DNA of 64,000 nucleotides, from assembly GCA_030848705.1 (NCBI GenBank), contig CM061240.1, forward strand, positions 127,832,998-127,896,997, read 5' to 3'. The stretch is from Heracleum sosnowskyi (lineage: Eukaryota > Streptophyta > Magnoliopsida > Apiales > Apiaceae). The notes below the pieces were generated by a model. The model ran no database searches and was not told where the DNA came from. It worked only from the letters and a program-made list of their open reading frames with translations. The position numbers and the translations under genes were made by a program. Of this stretch, positions 21,457 through 31,562 are shown piece by piece. Every line of letters starts with the position of its first letter. Position 1 is the stretch's first letter.

Positions 21457-21789
21457 ATGGTTTATAGGCCAAATGGTGATGGCTCGTTCTCCAAACCTGA
21501 GATGGTTAATATTCCAACTGATAATGGCTCGTTGTCCAAACCTGAAACTGAAACAGAAGAAAAGAGCTCGACCAGAAAGGTGGTAGAGGCTGCAGTCACG
21601 GTTGTTGGTACCGTGGTGGCGGTGGCTGGTATGGTTGCATGGGGTGTTAGTTTATTTTCTTCTGAAGCTGAATCGTCAGACGAAGGGAAACTTATGAAAC
21701 GTCCTGGTGAGAATGGTTATATTGAAAGGGCTGTATTTGAGAGTGACCCCAAAGGTTATTTTCAAAACCATCGCCAGAACAAGCGTTAA
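21457..21789 (+). CDS. Small single-pass membrane protein with C-terminal FESDPK motif
   Basis: This is a 110-residue, single-exon host gene with its own TATA box and leader. Residues 8-32 contain a short internal repeat (NGDGSFSKPE and DNGSLSKPE). Residues about 42-67 (VVEAAVTVVGTVVAVAG...) form one clear hydrophobic helix, preceded by basic residues and followed by an acidic stretch (SSEAESSDE). A single-pass membrane protein is therefore likely. The C-terminus, KRPGENGYIERAVFESDPK, matches the family motif found in the protein at 8747-8980. The start at 21457 (ACAAAATGG) is the first ATG after the TATA box. Function is unknown. The TGACGTCA element suggests inducible expression, which is an inference. 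Confidence 0.75.
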   Translation: MVYRPNGDGSFSKPEMVNIPTDNGSLSKPETETEEKSSTRKVVEAAVTVVGTVVAVAGMVAWGVSLFSSEAESSDEGKLMKRPGENGYIERAVFESDPKGYFQNHRQNKR

Positions 21790-22899
21790 GCTCTTTGTTG
21801 TGAAGCCCTATGTGTTTGCTTGTTAATGTTTTAAATTATTGTCATCGTTTCTAGTTTCTACTGGTATTTTGGACCATCACGAAGAACTGAAGAAGACCAT
21901 GTAATCAGTTCCCTAATTATATAATTTAAATATCTATGTAATGTTTGTGTTATTATTCTGCGTATTCGGTAATCGTTAGTATTTTCTGTTCCACCTAACA
22001 TTCATTTTATCGAATCAAACATTAACGCCATTATGTGTATATGTATTACTAACAAGAAGCAGGGCCAACGAATTCTAAAATAAATGGCGACATCGAAGTG
22101 GAAAGTTAGGAATGTATTTTATTATGAAGGACTAAACATTTGTTGTAGCATACAATGTCGTGATGTTTTCTCACGATTCACATTAACTTTATTTTTCAGT
22201 GTAGACATTGTTATAAAAATCTCCGATTTGCCAGATAAATCAGCCGGTAAATTGGTGATCGGTGAGCTACCGATCTATTACTGTGAAATTGTTGGAAAAA
22301 ACGATTTTGAAGAAAACGGGTTAAAATCGTTGAAAATCAAGTCAAACTCAAAATATTAGGAAAATTTCTGCATGAAATACAAAAAGTTTAGTAGTTTGTG
22401 TGATATAGATAGATTTAGATATCTTGAAAAGATATACATATACATACATACAGAAGCCTTGCATGTTGGAAGGAAGGACGGGGACACGGATCCCAACCCC
22501 ACTTGCCTTTCTTTGTTTTTTAGCATACTCTATCTTTTTTATTCTCTTTTCCATACAACGTTGGATAGGGTGATTTTATATCCAACAAATCTTAACCATT
22601 GAATTGTGATGATCTATGGAGGAAAAAGGTGATGTCTGTGATTTCATGTCACTGGACTATTCTCTTACGAAATTGCCTTTCTCGATTAAAAAGTAAAATA
22701 AATTTATTAATTGAATCCGTGATTTCAAGTCACGGAGGTTCTTGTTTAAAATAAAAATAAAACTAATTCAAGTGGGTAAATCCAACTCGGGACTTTAAGT
22801 CACGGTAGTGTTTTTACACGATTAAAATTAAAAAACTTAATTGTAAAAACAAATTACATTAACTTTACCCTTTTTACACTAACTTTACCTAAAGAAGAG
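21790..22899. other. Intergenic with three short inverted repeats
   Basis: No supported gene; a short open frame at 22084-22359 has no recognisable features. Three related inverted-repeat words stand out: GTGATTTCATGTCAC (22638-22652), CCGTGATTTCAAGTCACGG (22717-22735) and CGGGACTTTAAGTCACGG (about 22789-22805), spaced about 75 bases apart. Confidence 0.5.
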
Positions 22900-24180
22900 G
22901 AGCAGCGGGCGACGTTGATTACATCAGAATTCAAGATTCGATTGGAAAGAAGAGGAAGGAGTTTGAACTGCACAGTATTGACCTTACTAGGTATACTTTT
23001 CAATTGCTCTGTGTATCTATTTCCTTGATTTTATGATAGATACAGTGAATTGAAGGTGCTTAATTTGATTTTAATTTCTTGAGAGTTATGCTTAAATGGC
23101 CTTCTTATTTATTTTGCTAGTTGGTCTTAAATGGACAAATTATTTCTGTACTCAAAAATATCAAAAGGGATAAGAATAAACAGATAATGTAGGTCTATGA
23201 AGACATCAGATTTGTGAAACAAATTTCACTTGGCATGTGTTTTTTGATTTGAACTGGCTGAGATTTCAATCTGTTCTTTACTGTGGCTATTTTGTTTCTC
23301 AAATGATCCTTACAGGATATTGAAGTGGGAAGATTTATATATATGGTAGATGGTATCCTTACAGTGAGAAGATTTTCATTGTTATTCATTGGAAACAATA
23401 TAATCAAAGTAGCAACCTGTATTGTTAGACCAAAATCCAGGATACAGAGTTTTAGCCTGTCTTGAAATGCTTTGAAAGGATAAAATTTAAACACATCTTC
23501 TAATTTAATAACCAACGCAATATTTTGAAAGGTAATGGAAACGTTATAATAATTGCTCTACAGGAGATCAAAAAATGATTATATTATAAATTTTGGCTAT
23601 GTATTATCAGGTCTACTTTGCTTCTTTAGTTCATTAATTCACTCAATTAATTCAAAAAATGTCTTGATTAATGTGTTTTTTTTATTCATTTCAGGAATGG
23701 CATCGAGTGCTCCATGTGGACAGTATGTTCGATCTTTGTTATCATTTCAAGAGCAACATGTGAGTACTAATATTTGAGCAGGAATTCATAGGGATAAACT
23801 GAATCTTCGACAATGGGCTTCTAGGCTTGCTGATTGGGATATAAAAGAGCCGCATAAATTTTATATAGAAAAATGGGGGTTTGGAGTGTTTTGTAATCCA
23901 CACGTTCTCCTGCAAAACGACATTAGTTTGATCAGTTCCCTTGTTGAGAGATGAGGCCTGAAACCAACTCATTTCACTTTCCTTTTGGTGAAATGACGAT
24001 CACTTTGGAGGACGTGAATATGTTGTTGGGCCTCCTTGTTCGTGGTAGCCCAATTATTCGTGGTAGCCCAATTATACATGAGGAGCTGCATTAGCCAAAG
24101 TCGTTTTGGATGTCAAACTGGCCTGATCCAAATTTGACTGAAAAAGAGAAGTCGGAAATGTATAAAAAAGGAGGGGTATG
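22900..24180 (+). pseudogene. Broken MAIN/PMD-domain gene
   Basis: A GT donor at 22991 (CTAG|GTATAC) and an acceptor at 23693 (TTTCAG|GAATGG) suggest a 5' UTR intron before ATG 23697. The coding part then reads as a plant mobile domain protein of the MAIN family: RQWASRLADWD, ISLISSLVERW, RPETNSFHFPFGEMTITLED, LLGLLVRGSP. A TGA at 23775 interrupts the frame, a one-base deletion near 23953 shifts it (ER-W/RPET), and a further stop follows near 24091. An 18-bp phrase, CGTGGTAGCCCAATTAT, is tandemly repeated near 24041-24075. PMD proteins exist both as host silencing/growth factors and as passengers in transposons. Here only the first part of the domain survives, so it is non-functional. Confidence 0.75.
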
Positions 24181-24239
24181 TCTTAGGAAATTGCGTGAAA
24201 GATATTGCGGATTTATATAAATTACTTTTCATGCAATAA

Positions 24240-24636
24240 AAAAAGTTCTTTCAAAAGTAGAATAGGTGTTCGAAAGACATATATCATTAAAAATTTTATT
24301 GAAAGTAAAATAGTAGTGCAAATTTATATAGGTATTTTTTCAGCGAGAAAGCGACTCATTAGAAAAGAGTATGTAATATAAAAATAAAAATTAATAGGTA
24401 AGACAAGACAAGTATTCAATGTATAAAATTTGGAATTTCGATCTTAACAAGGAAAATGTGTTTAATGAAATAATGACTTATTATAGAGAAATGAGTAATT
24501 GTTGATGTACAAATTGATAATTTAATTCATTGTCTACCTTTATTTTTATAAAAAAAAATGAATAATTGTTATAATTATAATAGAGTTTTTAAAAAAAAAT
24601 TATAACCCCGCCGCGAAGCGCGACTTTGTCAACTAG
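24240..24636 (+). mobile_element. Helitron 3' part
   Basis: The stretch ends CCGCGAAGCGCG...CAACTAG at 24636 followed by T, the same terminus style as the Helitron ending at 7597 (AAAGCGCGAATTTATCAACTAG). Its interior has GTGTTCGAAAGACA and TGCAAATTTATA phrases like that family. The 5' end is not identified, so the PMD fragment to the left may or may not be inside it. Confidence 0.6.
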
Positions 24637-24657
24637 TTTTAATAATAAAATAAGATA

Positions 24658-25966
24658 TGAAAGGCATATGTCTAGTCCTATTTGTAAACACCGAGGATTC
24701 TACTCAACTTTAATTAAGATGTAATAAGTAAATAATAAAAATCAAATGTCACAGGAATCTCAGAAGGTTATATCTGTCAAAGAATGAAGATTAAAGTCAT
24801 CTACAGACTTGAAGTGATTCTACATTGAAAGAAGCTCAATTTATTGATCAAGCCTCAATGAAGTATTCAAGCTCAGTGGATTTATTAAAGTGACAGAGAT
24901 TTCAAGTGGTGACAGAAAAAGATACTGATTACGGAGTTCTTGAATGAGAAGGAAGTGAATCACTGCTTAAAGTCAAATAGATAAAGAACAAACATTGTCG
25001 TTAGTCACTCATGAACCAGACAGTGCATCGAGTGTCAACGTACTATTGTGTTTGTTATTTATCTAAGTTTTTAGTGATTCTGGAATTAATTAAGAAGTCA
25101 ACTAATTCTATTTATTCTCTTATAAATAATTAATATTATTAAGTATATTATTTATTAAATTAATTCTGCAAAGAATTAATTTAATACATAATTTATTTAG
25201 TTAATTATTTAAATTAGAATATATTTGAACTAGGAAGACTTAGGATTGAACTAGGAAGACTTAGTTCTTTGAACTAGGAAGACTACCAAGGCTGTCTTCC
25301 CGATTGTCTTCCTAGGCCAAACCACTGTCTTCCCGGTTGTCTTCTAAGTACAAACCTTGTCTTCCCGAAAGTCTTCCAAGGCAAATTTGTTAGTTTTCCA
25401 GAAAGTCTTCCAATTACTTTCTGCAGTGGATTGGCGCGTGAAGAAAAGGAACAAGTGGTTTGTATAAAGAAAAACAAGGCAGTTGACAAAAGAACATACA
25501 CAGCAGAAAAGAAACAGAAGATAAGAAAACAAACATTCCATTGAAAGCTCTTCTTAAATTCTTCAACTGCAAAGCACTAATTTCTGGCCAGTGATTTAAT
25601 TCTTGACAAGTTCTTATCATTAAATTCATAAGAATCATTTCACTTGTACTGCTTTAGCTTTCTAGCGGATCATAATCCCTAGATTTTATATCGAACTACT
25701 TTTTAGTATTCGATCCTTTTTATTACAAAAATAGATAAATTCATGTCGAATTTATTCTAGATTTGTTTTATTAAGTTCTTTGTAATCAGTGATCAAAGTT
25801 GTAACACTCCTCAAGTTTAATAGAGTTTCTATTTAACTTGAATATTGTTTCAGTTTTTATTCCGCACTAATTTGTTCTAAACAGTTAAATCTTTTAAAGG
25901 ACAAATTCGATAAAACGGTATAGTTTGTATTCAACCCCCCTTCTACAAACTTATCAGGACCTAACA
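24658..25966 (+). repeat. Copia element 1 left LTR
   Basis: The LTR runs TGAAAGGCAT to ACCTAACA. A TATA-like TGTATAAAG lies near 25461. A cluster of GGAAGACT/GTCTTCC motifs occupies 25229-25420. Confidence 0.95.
25229..25420. repeat. GAAGACT motif array in element 1 left LTR
   Basis: About ten copies of GGAAGACT or its complement (AGTCTTCC) occur within 190 bases, in both orientations, some as CTTCCCGATTGTCTTCC pairs. The same word recurs in the pol-ORF3 spacer (31973-32275) and the right LTR (37092-37283). Confidence 0.85.
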
Positions 25967-25981
25967 ATTGGCATCAGAGCC
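25967..25981 (+). promoter_or_regulatory. Primer-binding site, element 1
   Basis: ATTGGCATCAGAGCC lies directly after the left LTR. It resembles the complement of the 3' end of initiator methionine tRNA used by many plant Ty1/copia elements (TGGTATCAGAGC), with one change. Confidence 0.85.
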
Positions 25982-26067
25982 TTTTGATTGATATACTAAT
26001 CAAAGATCCAATTGTTTGAGATTTTTTTTCTTAACTCTGAATTTTATTTTTCTAAAAATCTCAAAAG

Positions 26068-28308
26068 ATGTCTACTACACAGAAAGTGGGGACAGTTAAA
26101 ATCCCAATATTCAGCAAGGAGCATTATCCAATGTGGAAGAAGAAAATGCTCCTATTTCTTAAGGTTGCAAATCCTAAATACTTGGATGTGCTGAAGAGTG
26201 GTCCCAAACTCCCTATGATTATTGATCCTGAAGTTGTTGAGGATAATGTTGTGACTAGGGCTGCTAGAATGTACCCTAAAGATCCCAAGGAATACACTCC
26301 TGATGAGAAAGAGGATGTTACCTTGGATTCATGTCTTCAGTTGATCCTTATTGAGAGTCTTGATCCTATCATGCATAATCATGTCCTAAATTGTGAAACT
26401 GCCAAACATATTTGGGGAACCATAGAGATAATCAATGAGGGGACTGAAGAGGTTAGGGAGAATATGCTGGAAATTCTCACTTCACAATATGAGCATTTCA
26501 GATCAAACCCTGGTGAAGGTATCTCTCAGGTTTTTGAGAGATACAACAAATTAATCAATGATCTGAATCTCAATGGGAAGCACTACACCAACAAGGAGAT
26601 TAACAAGAAGTTCCTTCTTACACTTCCACCTCATTTGGAGCACAAGATATCTGCTATTAGAGAAGCAAGAGACATGAATGAGCTTGCTTTGGAAAGATTG
26701 TATGGTGTCTTGAAGACCTATGAGCTGGAGCAGATTCAACAGAAGGAGCTGTATGGAACTGGAAGGATTGTTGGTACCTCCACTGCATTGGCTGCTGAAG
26801 TCCCACAGAAACTGGAAGTGAAGGCTGTTCAACCTTCCAGTTCTCACATGAATGTTATTGATGCTGAATATGGATTAACATCCATTGATCAATCTGGTGG
26901 TGACTTCTATTCTTTGGAAGAACTTGATCAGCTGGAGGATGGTGATTTGGCTTTGATAGTCAGAAAGTTTGGGAAGTTTAGATTCAAGAGGAATCCCAAT
27001 CTTAAGTTCAGACCCAGATTTCAGAGAGGTGGATCTTCATCTTCAAGTGGCACAAGGGGTGGCTACAAAACTGGAACTGTGGAAAGGAGTATAATCAGAT
27101 GCTACAATTGCAATGAGTTGGGTCACTTTGCTACTGAGTGCAGAAAGCCAAAGCAAGTGACTAGAAACACATTTGATTCTAGCAAGAAGAACAAGATTGG
27201 GAAGGCCTATGTTGCTGAGGGAAAGAGTTGGGATGACACTGACAGTGATGAAGAAGCAGGTGAGATTGGGAACCTTGCTTTAATGGCTAAAGAGGAAAGC
27301 ACTTCATCCAGATACATGTCAGAGGTAACCTTTACTGATGCTGAAATGATTTATCATCTTGGTGGCACCATAAGTTGTGCACGCACTGAAAATGATAGAA
27401 TAAATCTTTTAAACACAAATCTTGAAAAGGAATTAAAAGATTTGAAACTTGTGCATGTTAATCAGGATGAACTTAATGAGAAAATTGCTTTTCTGGAGAA
27501 TAGGGTTAAATGTTATATTCAACTGGAAACCATTCTCAAAGAGCAGATTAGTGAGCTCAAAACCAAAGCTAATGCCTATTACAACTCTTGTAAAACGGCT
27601 AAAGAAATTTTCAATAAACAAGCTATTGGTAATCATGTCAGTATAGGTTATGATTATAATGAGGCTATAGGATTGCTTGGTATTAATACACCTTGTAGGG
27701 TCAGAGAAGAAGGAAAGGCTGTTCCTTATATTCTTAAGGGTATTAAAACACCCTTCTGTAAGGAGTCTGAGGCAGAGCCTCTGAATGAATCTTCTATCAT
27801 TATTGCTGAGGAGATTCATGAAGAAGATGTTGCCTTAGAAGCTGAGAAATCCAAAAAGTGTGTATCTGATATTCCAGTCAAAGTTGCTACAACTAAAAAG
27901 ACTAAATCAGATATCCATAAATTGGATCAAAACAACTGTAGAACTAACATGCCTGCTATTAATTCTTCTCATAAAGCATGTGGTGTGGGTAATTGCATGT
28001 CTTGTGCTTTTAATGTTATGTATGCTTTCTTTAATAAAAAGCATGTATCTAGTGATAAGACTGCTCCACGTCAACATGTTAATAATAAGAAGCATGTTAA
28101 AACAAAGACTACTAGTCCTCCTCAGACTAGAGTGGATTCATTTATCCCTAAGCCTACTCAGAAATGTGTTAAGGCTGGTTATAAATGGAAACGCTCTTAT
28201 GTAAAAGAGGATGAAGTAGTTTTAGTTAGAAATGTTGTTTTGCCTGACAAAGGCCAGTTCTTTAAGTATGCCGGACCCAATCAATTTTGGGCTCCGAAGA
28301 AGGACTAA
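26068..28308 (+). CDS. gag: Gag polyprotein of copia element 1
   Basis: The 746-residue Gag builds the cytoplasmic virus-like particle that packages element RNA. The start (AAAAGATGTCT) is the first ATG after the primer site. Residues about 60-215 carry the plant copia Gag region (IWGTIEIINEG, LNGKHYTNKEINKKFL, RLYGVLKTYELEQ). A CCHC zinc knuckle, CYNCNELGHFATEC, lies at about 345-358. A Lys/Glu/Leu-rich, coiled-coil-like part follows at about 445-525. The C-terminal 200 residues are basic and end WAPKKD just before the stop. The frame overlaps pol in the -1 direction by up to 43 bases, so Gag-Pol should arise by frameshift or another recoding event. The length is large for copia, as in SIRE-type elements. 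Confidence 0.95.
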   Translation: MSTTQKVGTVKIPIFSKEHYPMWKKKMLLFLKVANPKYLDVLKSGPKLPMIIDPEVVEDNVVTRAARMYPKDPKEYTPDEKEDVTLDSCLQLILIESLDPIMHNHVLNCETAKHIWGTIEIINEGTEEVRENMLEILTSQYEHFRSNPGEGISQVFERYNKLINDLNLNGKHYTNKEINKKFLLTLPPHLEHKISAIREARDMNELALERLYGVLKTYELEQIQQKELYGTGRIVGTSTALAAEVPQKLEVKAVQPSSSHMNVIDAEYGLTSIDQSGGDFYSLEELDQLEDGDLALIVRKFGKFRFKRNPNLKFRPRFQRGGSSSSSGTRGGYKTGTVERSIIRCYNCNELGHFATECRKPKQVTRNTFDSSKKNKIGKAYVAEGKSWDDTDSDEEAGEIGNLALMAKEESTSSRYMSEVTFTDAEMIYHLGGTISCARTENDRINLLNTNLEKELKDLKLVHVNQDELNEKIAFLENRVKCYIQLETILKEQISELKTKANAYYNSCKTAKEIFNKQAIGNHVSIGYDYNEAIGLLGINTPCRVREEGKAVPYILKGIKTPFCKESEAEPLNESSIIIAEEIHEEDVALEAEKSKKCVSDIPVKVATTKKTKSDIHKLDQNNCRTNMPAINSSHKACGVGNCMSCAFNVMYAFFNKKHVSSDKTAPRQHVNNKKHVKTKTTSPPQTRVDSFIPKPTQKCVKAGYKWKRSYVKEDEVVLVRNVVLPDKGQFFKYAGPNQFWAPKKD

Positions 28309-31300
28309 TCAATCTGATATTGCAGGGAGTTAAACAGGTAAACCGAGTTATGTGGATTCTGGACAGTGGCTGTTCAAGACATATGACCGGAGATAGAGCC
28401 CTGCTATCAGATGTGATTGTGAAAGCTGGCCCAGTAGTTACCTTTGGAGATAACAGCAAGGGTATTACGAAAGGATATGGCTGTTTGAAGTACGGAAATG
28501 TTATCATTGAAGATGTTTCATTTGTGGAAGGTCTGACGTTCAATCTTCTCAGCATCAGTCAGTTCTGTGACAGAGGATATGCTGTTTCCTTTGAAAGAGA
28601 GAAGTGTCAGATCACTCACAAGAAGAATGGAAAGCCTGCTCTTCAAGGAGTAAGGAAAGGTGACTTGTTCATAGCTGATCTGAACTCGGGATTCAAAGAT
28701 GAAGTGAATTGTTTTTATGCTAAAGCTTCATCAGATGATAGTTGGCTATGGCACAAGAAGATGTCTCACCTTAACTTCAAAACTATGAACTCTTTAGTCA
28801 AGAGGGAATTAGTTAGAGGTTTGCCTCAGATGGAATTTACACAGGAAGGACTGTGTGAGGCATGTCAGAAGGGAAAGTCAAAGAAAGCTTCTCACAAGGG
28901 CACTGACACATCATCAATAACTGAACCTCTTCAGCTACTGCACATGGATTTGTTTGGTCCAGTCAATGTGATGTCCATGTCAAAGAAACAATATGCACTT
29001 GTGATTGTTGATGACTATTCAAAATATACATGGGTTTTATTCCTACATTCCAAGGATGAGACCCCATTCCTGGTGATTAGCCATGTAAAGATGATTGAGC
29101 TGGATTCTAGATTCCCTGTTAGAGCCATAAGGTCAGATAATGGTACAGAATTCAAGAATGCCATTCTGAATGACTTTTGTGCTGATAAAGGAATAACAAG
29201 ACAGTATTCTGCCCCTAGAACTCCTCAACAAAATGGAGTAGTGGAAAGAAAGAATCGTACATTGATTGAAGCAGCTAGGACTATGCTAAGTGAGTCCAAA
29301 CTTCCAACGTACTTTTGGGCTGAAGCAGCGAATACAGCTTGTTATACTCAGAATCGAACTTTAATCAACAAGGACTTAATGAAGACTCCGTATGAGATCA
29401 TGAACAATAAGAAACCAACTGTCAAGTACTTTCATGTATTTGGAGCAAAATGCTTTGTGCTTTTAGATGACAATGTTAAACGTGGCAAGTTTGATGCAAA
29501 GGCACAAGAAGCTATTTTTGTTGGATATTCCAGAAGATCTTACAGGGTCTATGTGGTTGGCAGTCACACAGTAAAGGAAAGTGTCAATGTTACTTTTGAT
29601 GACACTAAGTTCCCCAATATCCAAAAAGAAGATTCATCTGAAGAGCTGAAGTTTGATAACTTGCCAGACTCAGAATCAGATGATGATGCCCCACCTGAAG
29701 TTATTGCTGGAAATGATAATAACAATGATGATATTAATCCTGGTGATGGTGGTGGAAACATTGGTAACAATGGAGATACCACTAACACTGGAGAAGAATC
29801 ATCAAGGCAGACAAGCAACAACTCAGGGGGAGCAAATGAAGGATCAACTAGTCACTCACAACATCAAAGTGAATTTCAAGGCGAATCATCAAGATCAAAT
29901 CTTCCAAGACAGACTGTTTGGAATAGAGCTCATCCTTTTGAGCTGATCATTGGTGATCCAGATGTTGGAGTTAAAACTAGAAGAGCTTCTCAGAATGAAT
30001 GTCTTTTCTCAGCATTTCTATCTAAAATGGAGCCAAAGAAAACTGAGGAAGCACTGACTGATCCAGATTGGGTGATTGCTATGCAAGATGAACTCAATCA
30101 ATTTGAACAACAGCAAGTCTGGAAGCTGGTACCCAGGCCAAAGAACAAGAAAGTAGTTGGTACAAGATGGGTATACAGGAACAAGCTAGATGAGGATGGC
30201 ATTGTTACAAGGAACAAGGCAAGACTGGTTGCACAAGGGTATTCTCAAGCTGAAGGCATTGATTATGATGAAACCTATGCACCAGTGGCTAGACTTGAGG
30301 CCATCAGGATGTTCTTAGCATTTGCTGCTTATTCCAATTTTAAAGTCTATCAAATGGATGTTAAGAGTGCATTCCTGAATGGTGAACTTGATGAAGAAGT
30401 GTATGTGGAACAGCCCCCTGGCTTTGAAAATCAGGAGCTGCTGGACTTTGTGTACTTTCTCTTCAAGGCTATCTATGGTCTCAAACAAGCCCCAAGAAAA
30501 TGGTATGACACTCTCTCTGGTTTTCTTTTAGAAAATGGTTTTGTTAGAGGTATCATAGACAAAACTCTTTTTTCAAAGAAACACAAAAGTGATATGATAT
30601 TAGTCCAAGTCTATGTGGATGACATCATATTTGGGTCTACTAATGATAATCTCTGTAAGAGATTTGCTGAGCTAATGCAGAGTAAGTTTGAAATGAGTAT
30701 GATGGGTGAGCTGAAGTTCTTTCTTGGATTGCAAGTAAGTCAAAGGTCAAATGGAATATTTATTTGTCAATCCAAGTATCTCAAAGAACTCCTCAAGAAG
30801 TATCACATGGAGGATTCAGCATCAGCAAGGACTCCATCTTCAACAGCAATCAAACTTGGAGCTTCTGACAAATCTATCAAGGTAGATGTTACAAGCTACA
30901 GAGGTATGATTGGCTCCTTACTCTATCTTACTGCTAGTAGACCAGATATTATGTATGCTACATGCTTGTGTGCAAGGTTCCAAGCGGACCCTAGAGATGT
31001 TCATCTCGTTGCTGTGAAAAGAATCTTGAGATATCTTAAGGGTACACCTAATCTAGGTATCTGGTACCCTAAAGATTCAGGTTTTAATCTTGTTGGATAT
31101 ACAGATTCTGATTATGCAGGTAGTGTTGTGGATAGAAAGAGTACCTCTGGGAGTTGTCAATTCCTAGGAGGTAGGTTGATTTCCTGGTATAGCAAGAAAC
31201 AGCAAACAGTTTCCAATTCAACAGCAGAAGCTGAATATATTGCTGCTGGAAGCTGTTGTGCTCAGATCTTATGGATACGGAATCAATTAAAGGACTATGG

Positions 31301-31562
31301 CTTTGCATTAGACAAAATCCCCATATTTTGTGATAATACAAGTGCCATAGCAATCTCCAACAACCCTGTGCAGCACTCGAGAACGAAGCACATTGATATC
31401 AGGTATCATTTTATCAGAGAGCATGTCATGAATGGAACTGTGGAGTTACATTTTGTACCCACAGAAGAACAGACTGCAGATATATTCACTAAATCTGTTG
31501 ATGAATCCACATTTATCAAGTTAGTTGGTAAATTGGGTATGTTAAACAGTCTTAGTGATTAA
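28287..31562 (+). CDS. pol: Pol polyprotein of copia element 1
   Basis: This 1091-residue frame lacks an ATG start. It is open from 28266, and position 28287 is TTG, so translation is probably by -1 recoding from gag. Aspartic protease: DSGCSRH at about residue 26. Integrase zinc region: HKKMSHLNF...CEACQKGK at about 155-195. Integrase core: HMDLFGP (about 219), SDNGTEF (about 283) and VVERKNR (about 318), giving the three acidic residues. A low-complexity Asn/Ser/Gly linker follows at about 470-540. Reverse transcriptase: WKLVPRP (about 611), QMDVKSAFLNG (about 690) and YVDDIIFG (about 776). RNase H: GYTDSDYAG (about 937), STAEAEY and HIDIRYHFIREH. All catalytic residues that I can recognise are present and no stop interrupts the frame. 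Confidence 0.95.
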   Translation: MGSEEGLINLILQGVKQVNRVMWILDSGCSRHMTGDRALLSDVIVKAGPVVTFGDNSKGITKGYGCLKYGNVIIEDVSFVEGLTFNLLSISQFCDRGYAVSFEREKCQITHKKNGKPALQGVRKGDLFIADLNSGFKDEVNCFYAKASSDDSWLWHKKMSHLNFKTMNSLVKRELVRGLPQMEFTQEGLCEACQKGKSKKASHKGTDTSSITEPLQLLHMDLFGPVNVMSMSKKQYALVIVDDYSKYTWVLFLHSKDETPFLVISHVKMIELDSRFPVRAIRSDNGTEFKNAILNDFCADKGITRQYSAPRTPQQNGVVERKNRTLIEAARTMLSESKLPTYFWAEAANTACYTQNRTLINKDLMKTPYEIMNNKKPTVKYFHVFGAKCFVLLDDNVKRGKFDAKAQEAIFVGYSRRSYRVYVVGSHTVKESVNVTFDDTKFPNIQKEDSSEELKFDNLPDSESDDDAPPEVIAGNDNNNDDINPGDGGGNIGNNGDTTNTGEESSRQTSNNSGGANEGSTSHSQHQSEFQGESSRSNLPRQTVWNRAHPFELIIGDPDVGVKTRRASQNECLFSAFLSKMEPKKTEEALTDPDWVIAMQDELNQFEQQQVWKLVPRPKNKKVVGTRWVYRNKLDEDGIVTRNKARLVAQGYSQAEGIDYDETYAPVARLEAIRMFLAFAAYSNFKVYQMDVKSAFLNGELDEEVYVEQPPGFENQELLDFVYFLFKAIYGLKQAPRKWYDTLSGFLLENGFVRGIIDKTLFSKKHKSDMILVQVYVDDIIFGSTNDNLCKRFAELMQSKFEMSMMGELKFFLGLQVSQRSNGIFICQSKYLKELLKKYHMEDSASARTPSSTAIKLGASDKSIKVDVTSYRGMIGSLLYLTASRPDIMYATCLCARFQADPRDVHLVAVKRILRYLKGTPNLGIWYPKDSGFNLVGYTDSDYAGSVVDRKSTSGSCQFLGGRLISWYSKKQQTVSNSTAEAEYIAAGSCCAQILWIRNQLKDYGFALDKIPIFCDNTSAIAISNNPVQHSRTKHIDIRYHFIREHVMNGTVELHFVPTEEQTADIFTKSVDESTFIKLVGKLGMLNSLSD

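Noticed and set aside
22084..22359. Open frame of 91 residues downstream of the 21457 gene
   Set aside because: No recognisable domain, weak start context and composition like the surrounding AT-rich DNA; no support beyond being open.
25229..25420. Considering the spaced GAAGACT repeats as a CRISPR-like array
   Set aside because: Repeats are short, imperfect, in both orientations and unevenly spaced within a plant retrotransposon LTR.
25283..25638. Short minus-strand frames in the copia LTR, repeated at 37146-37501
   Set aside because: They lie wholly in the LTR antisense to the element, are identical because the LTRs are identical, and show no protein features.
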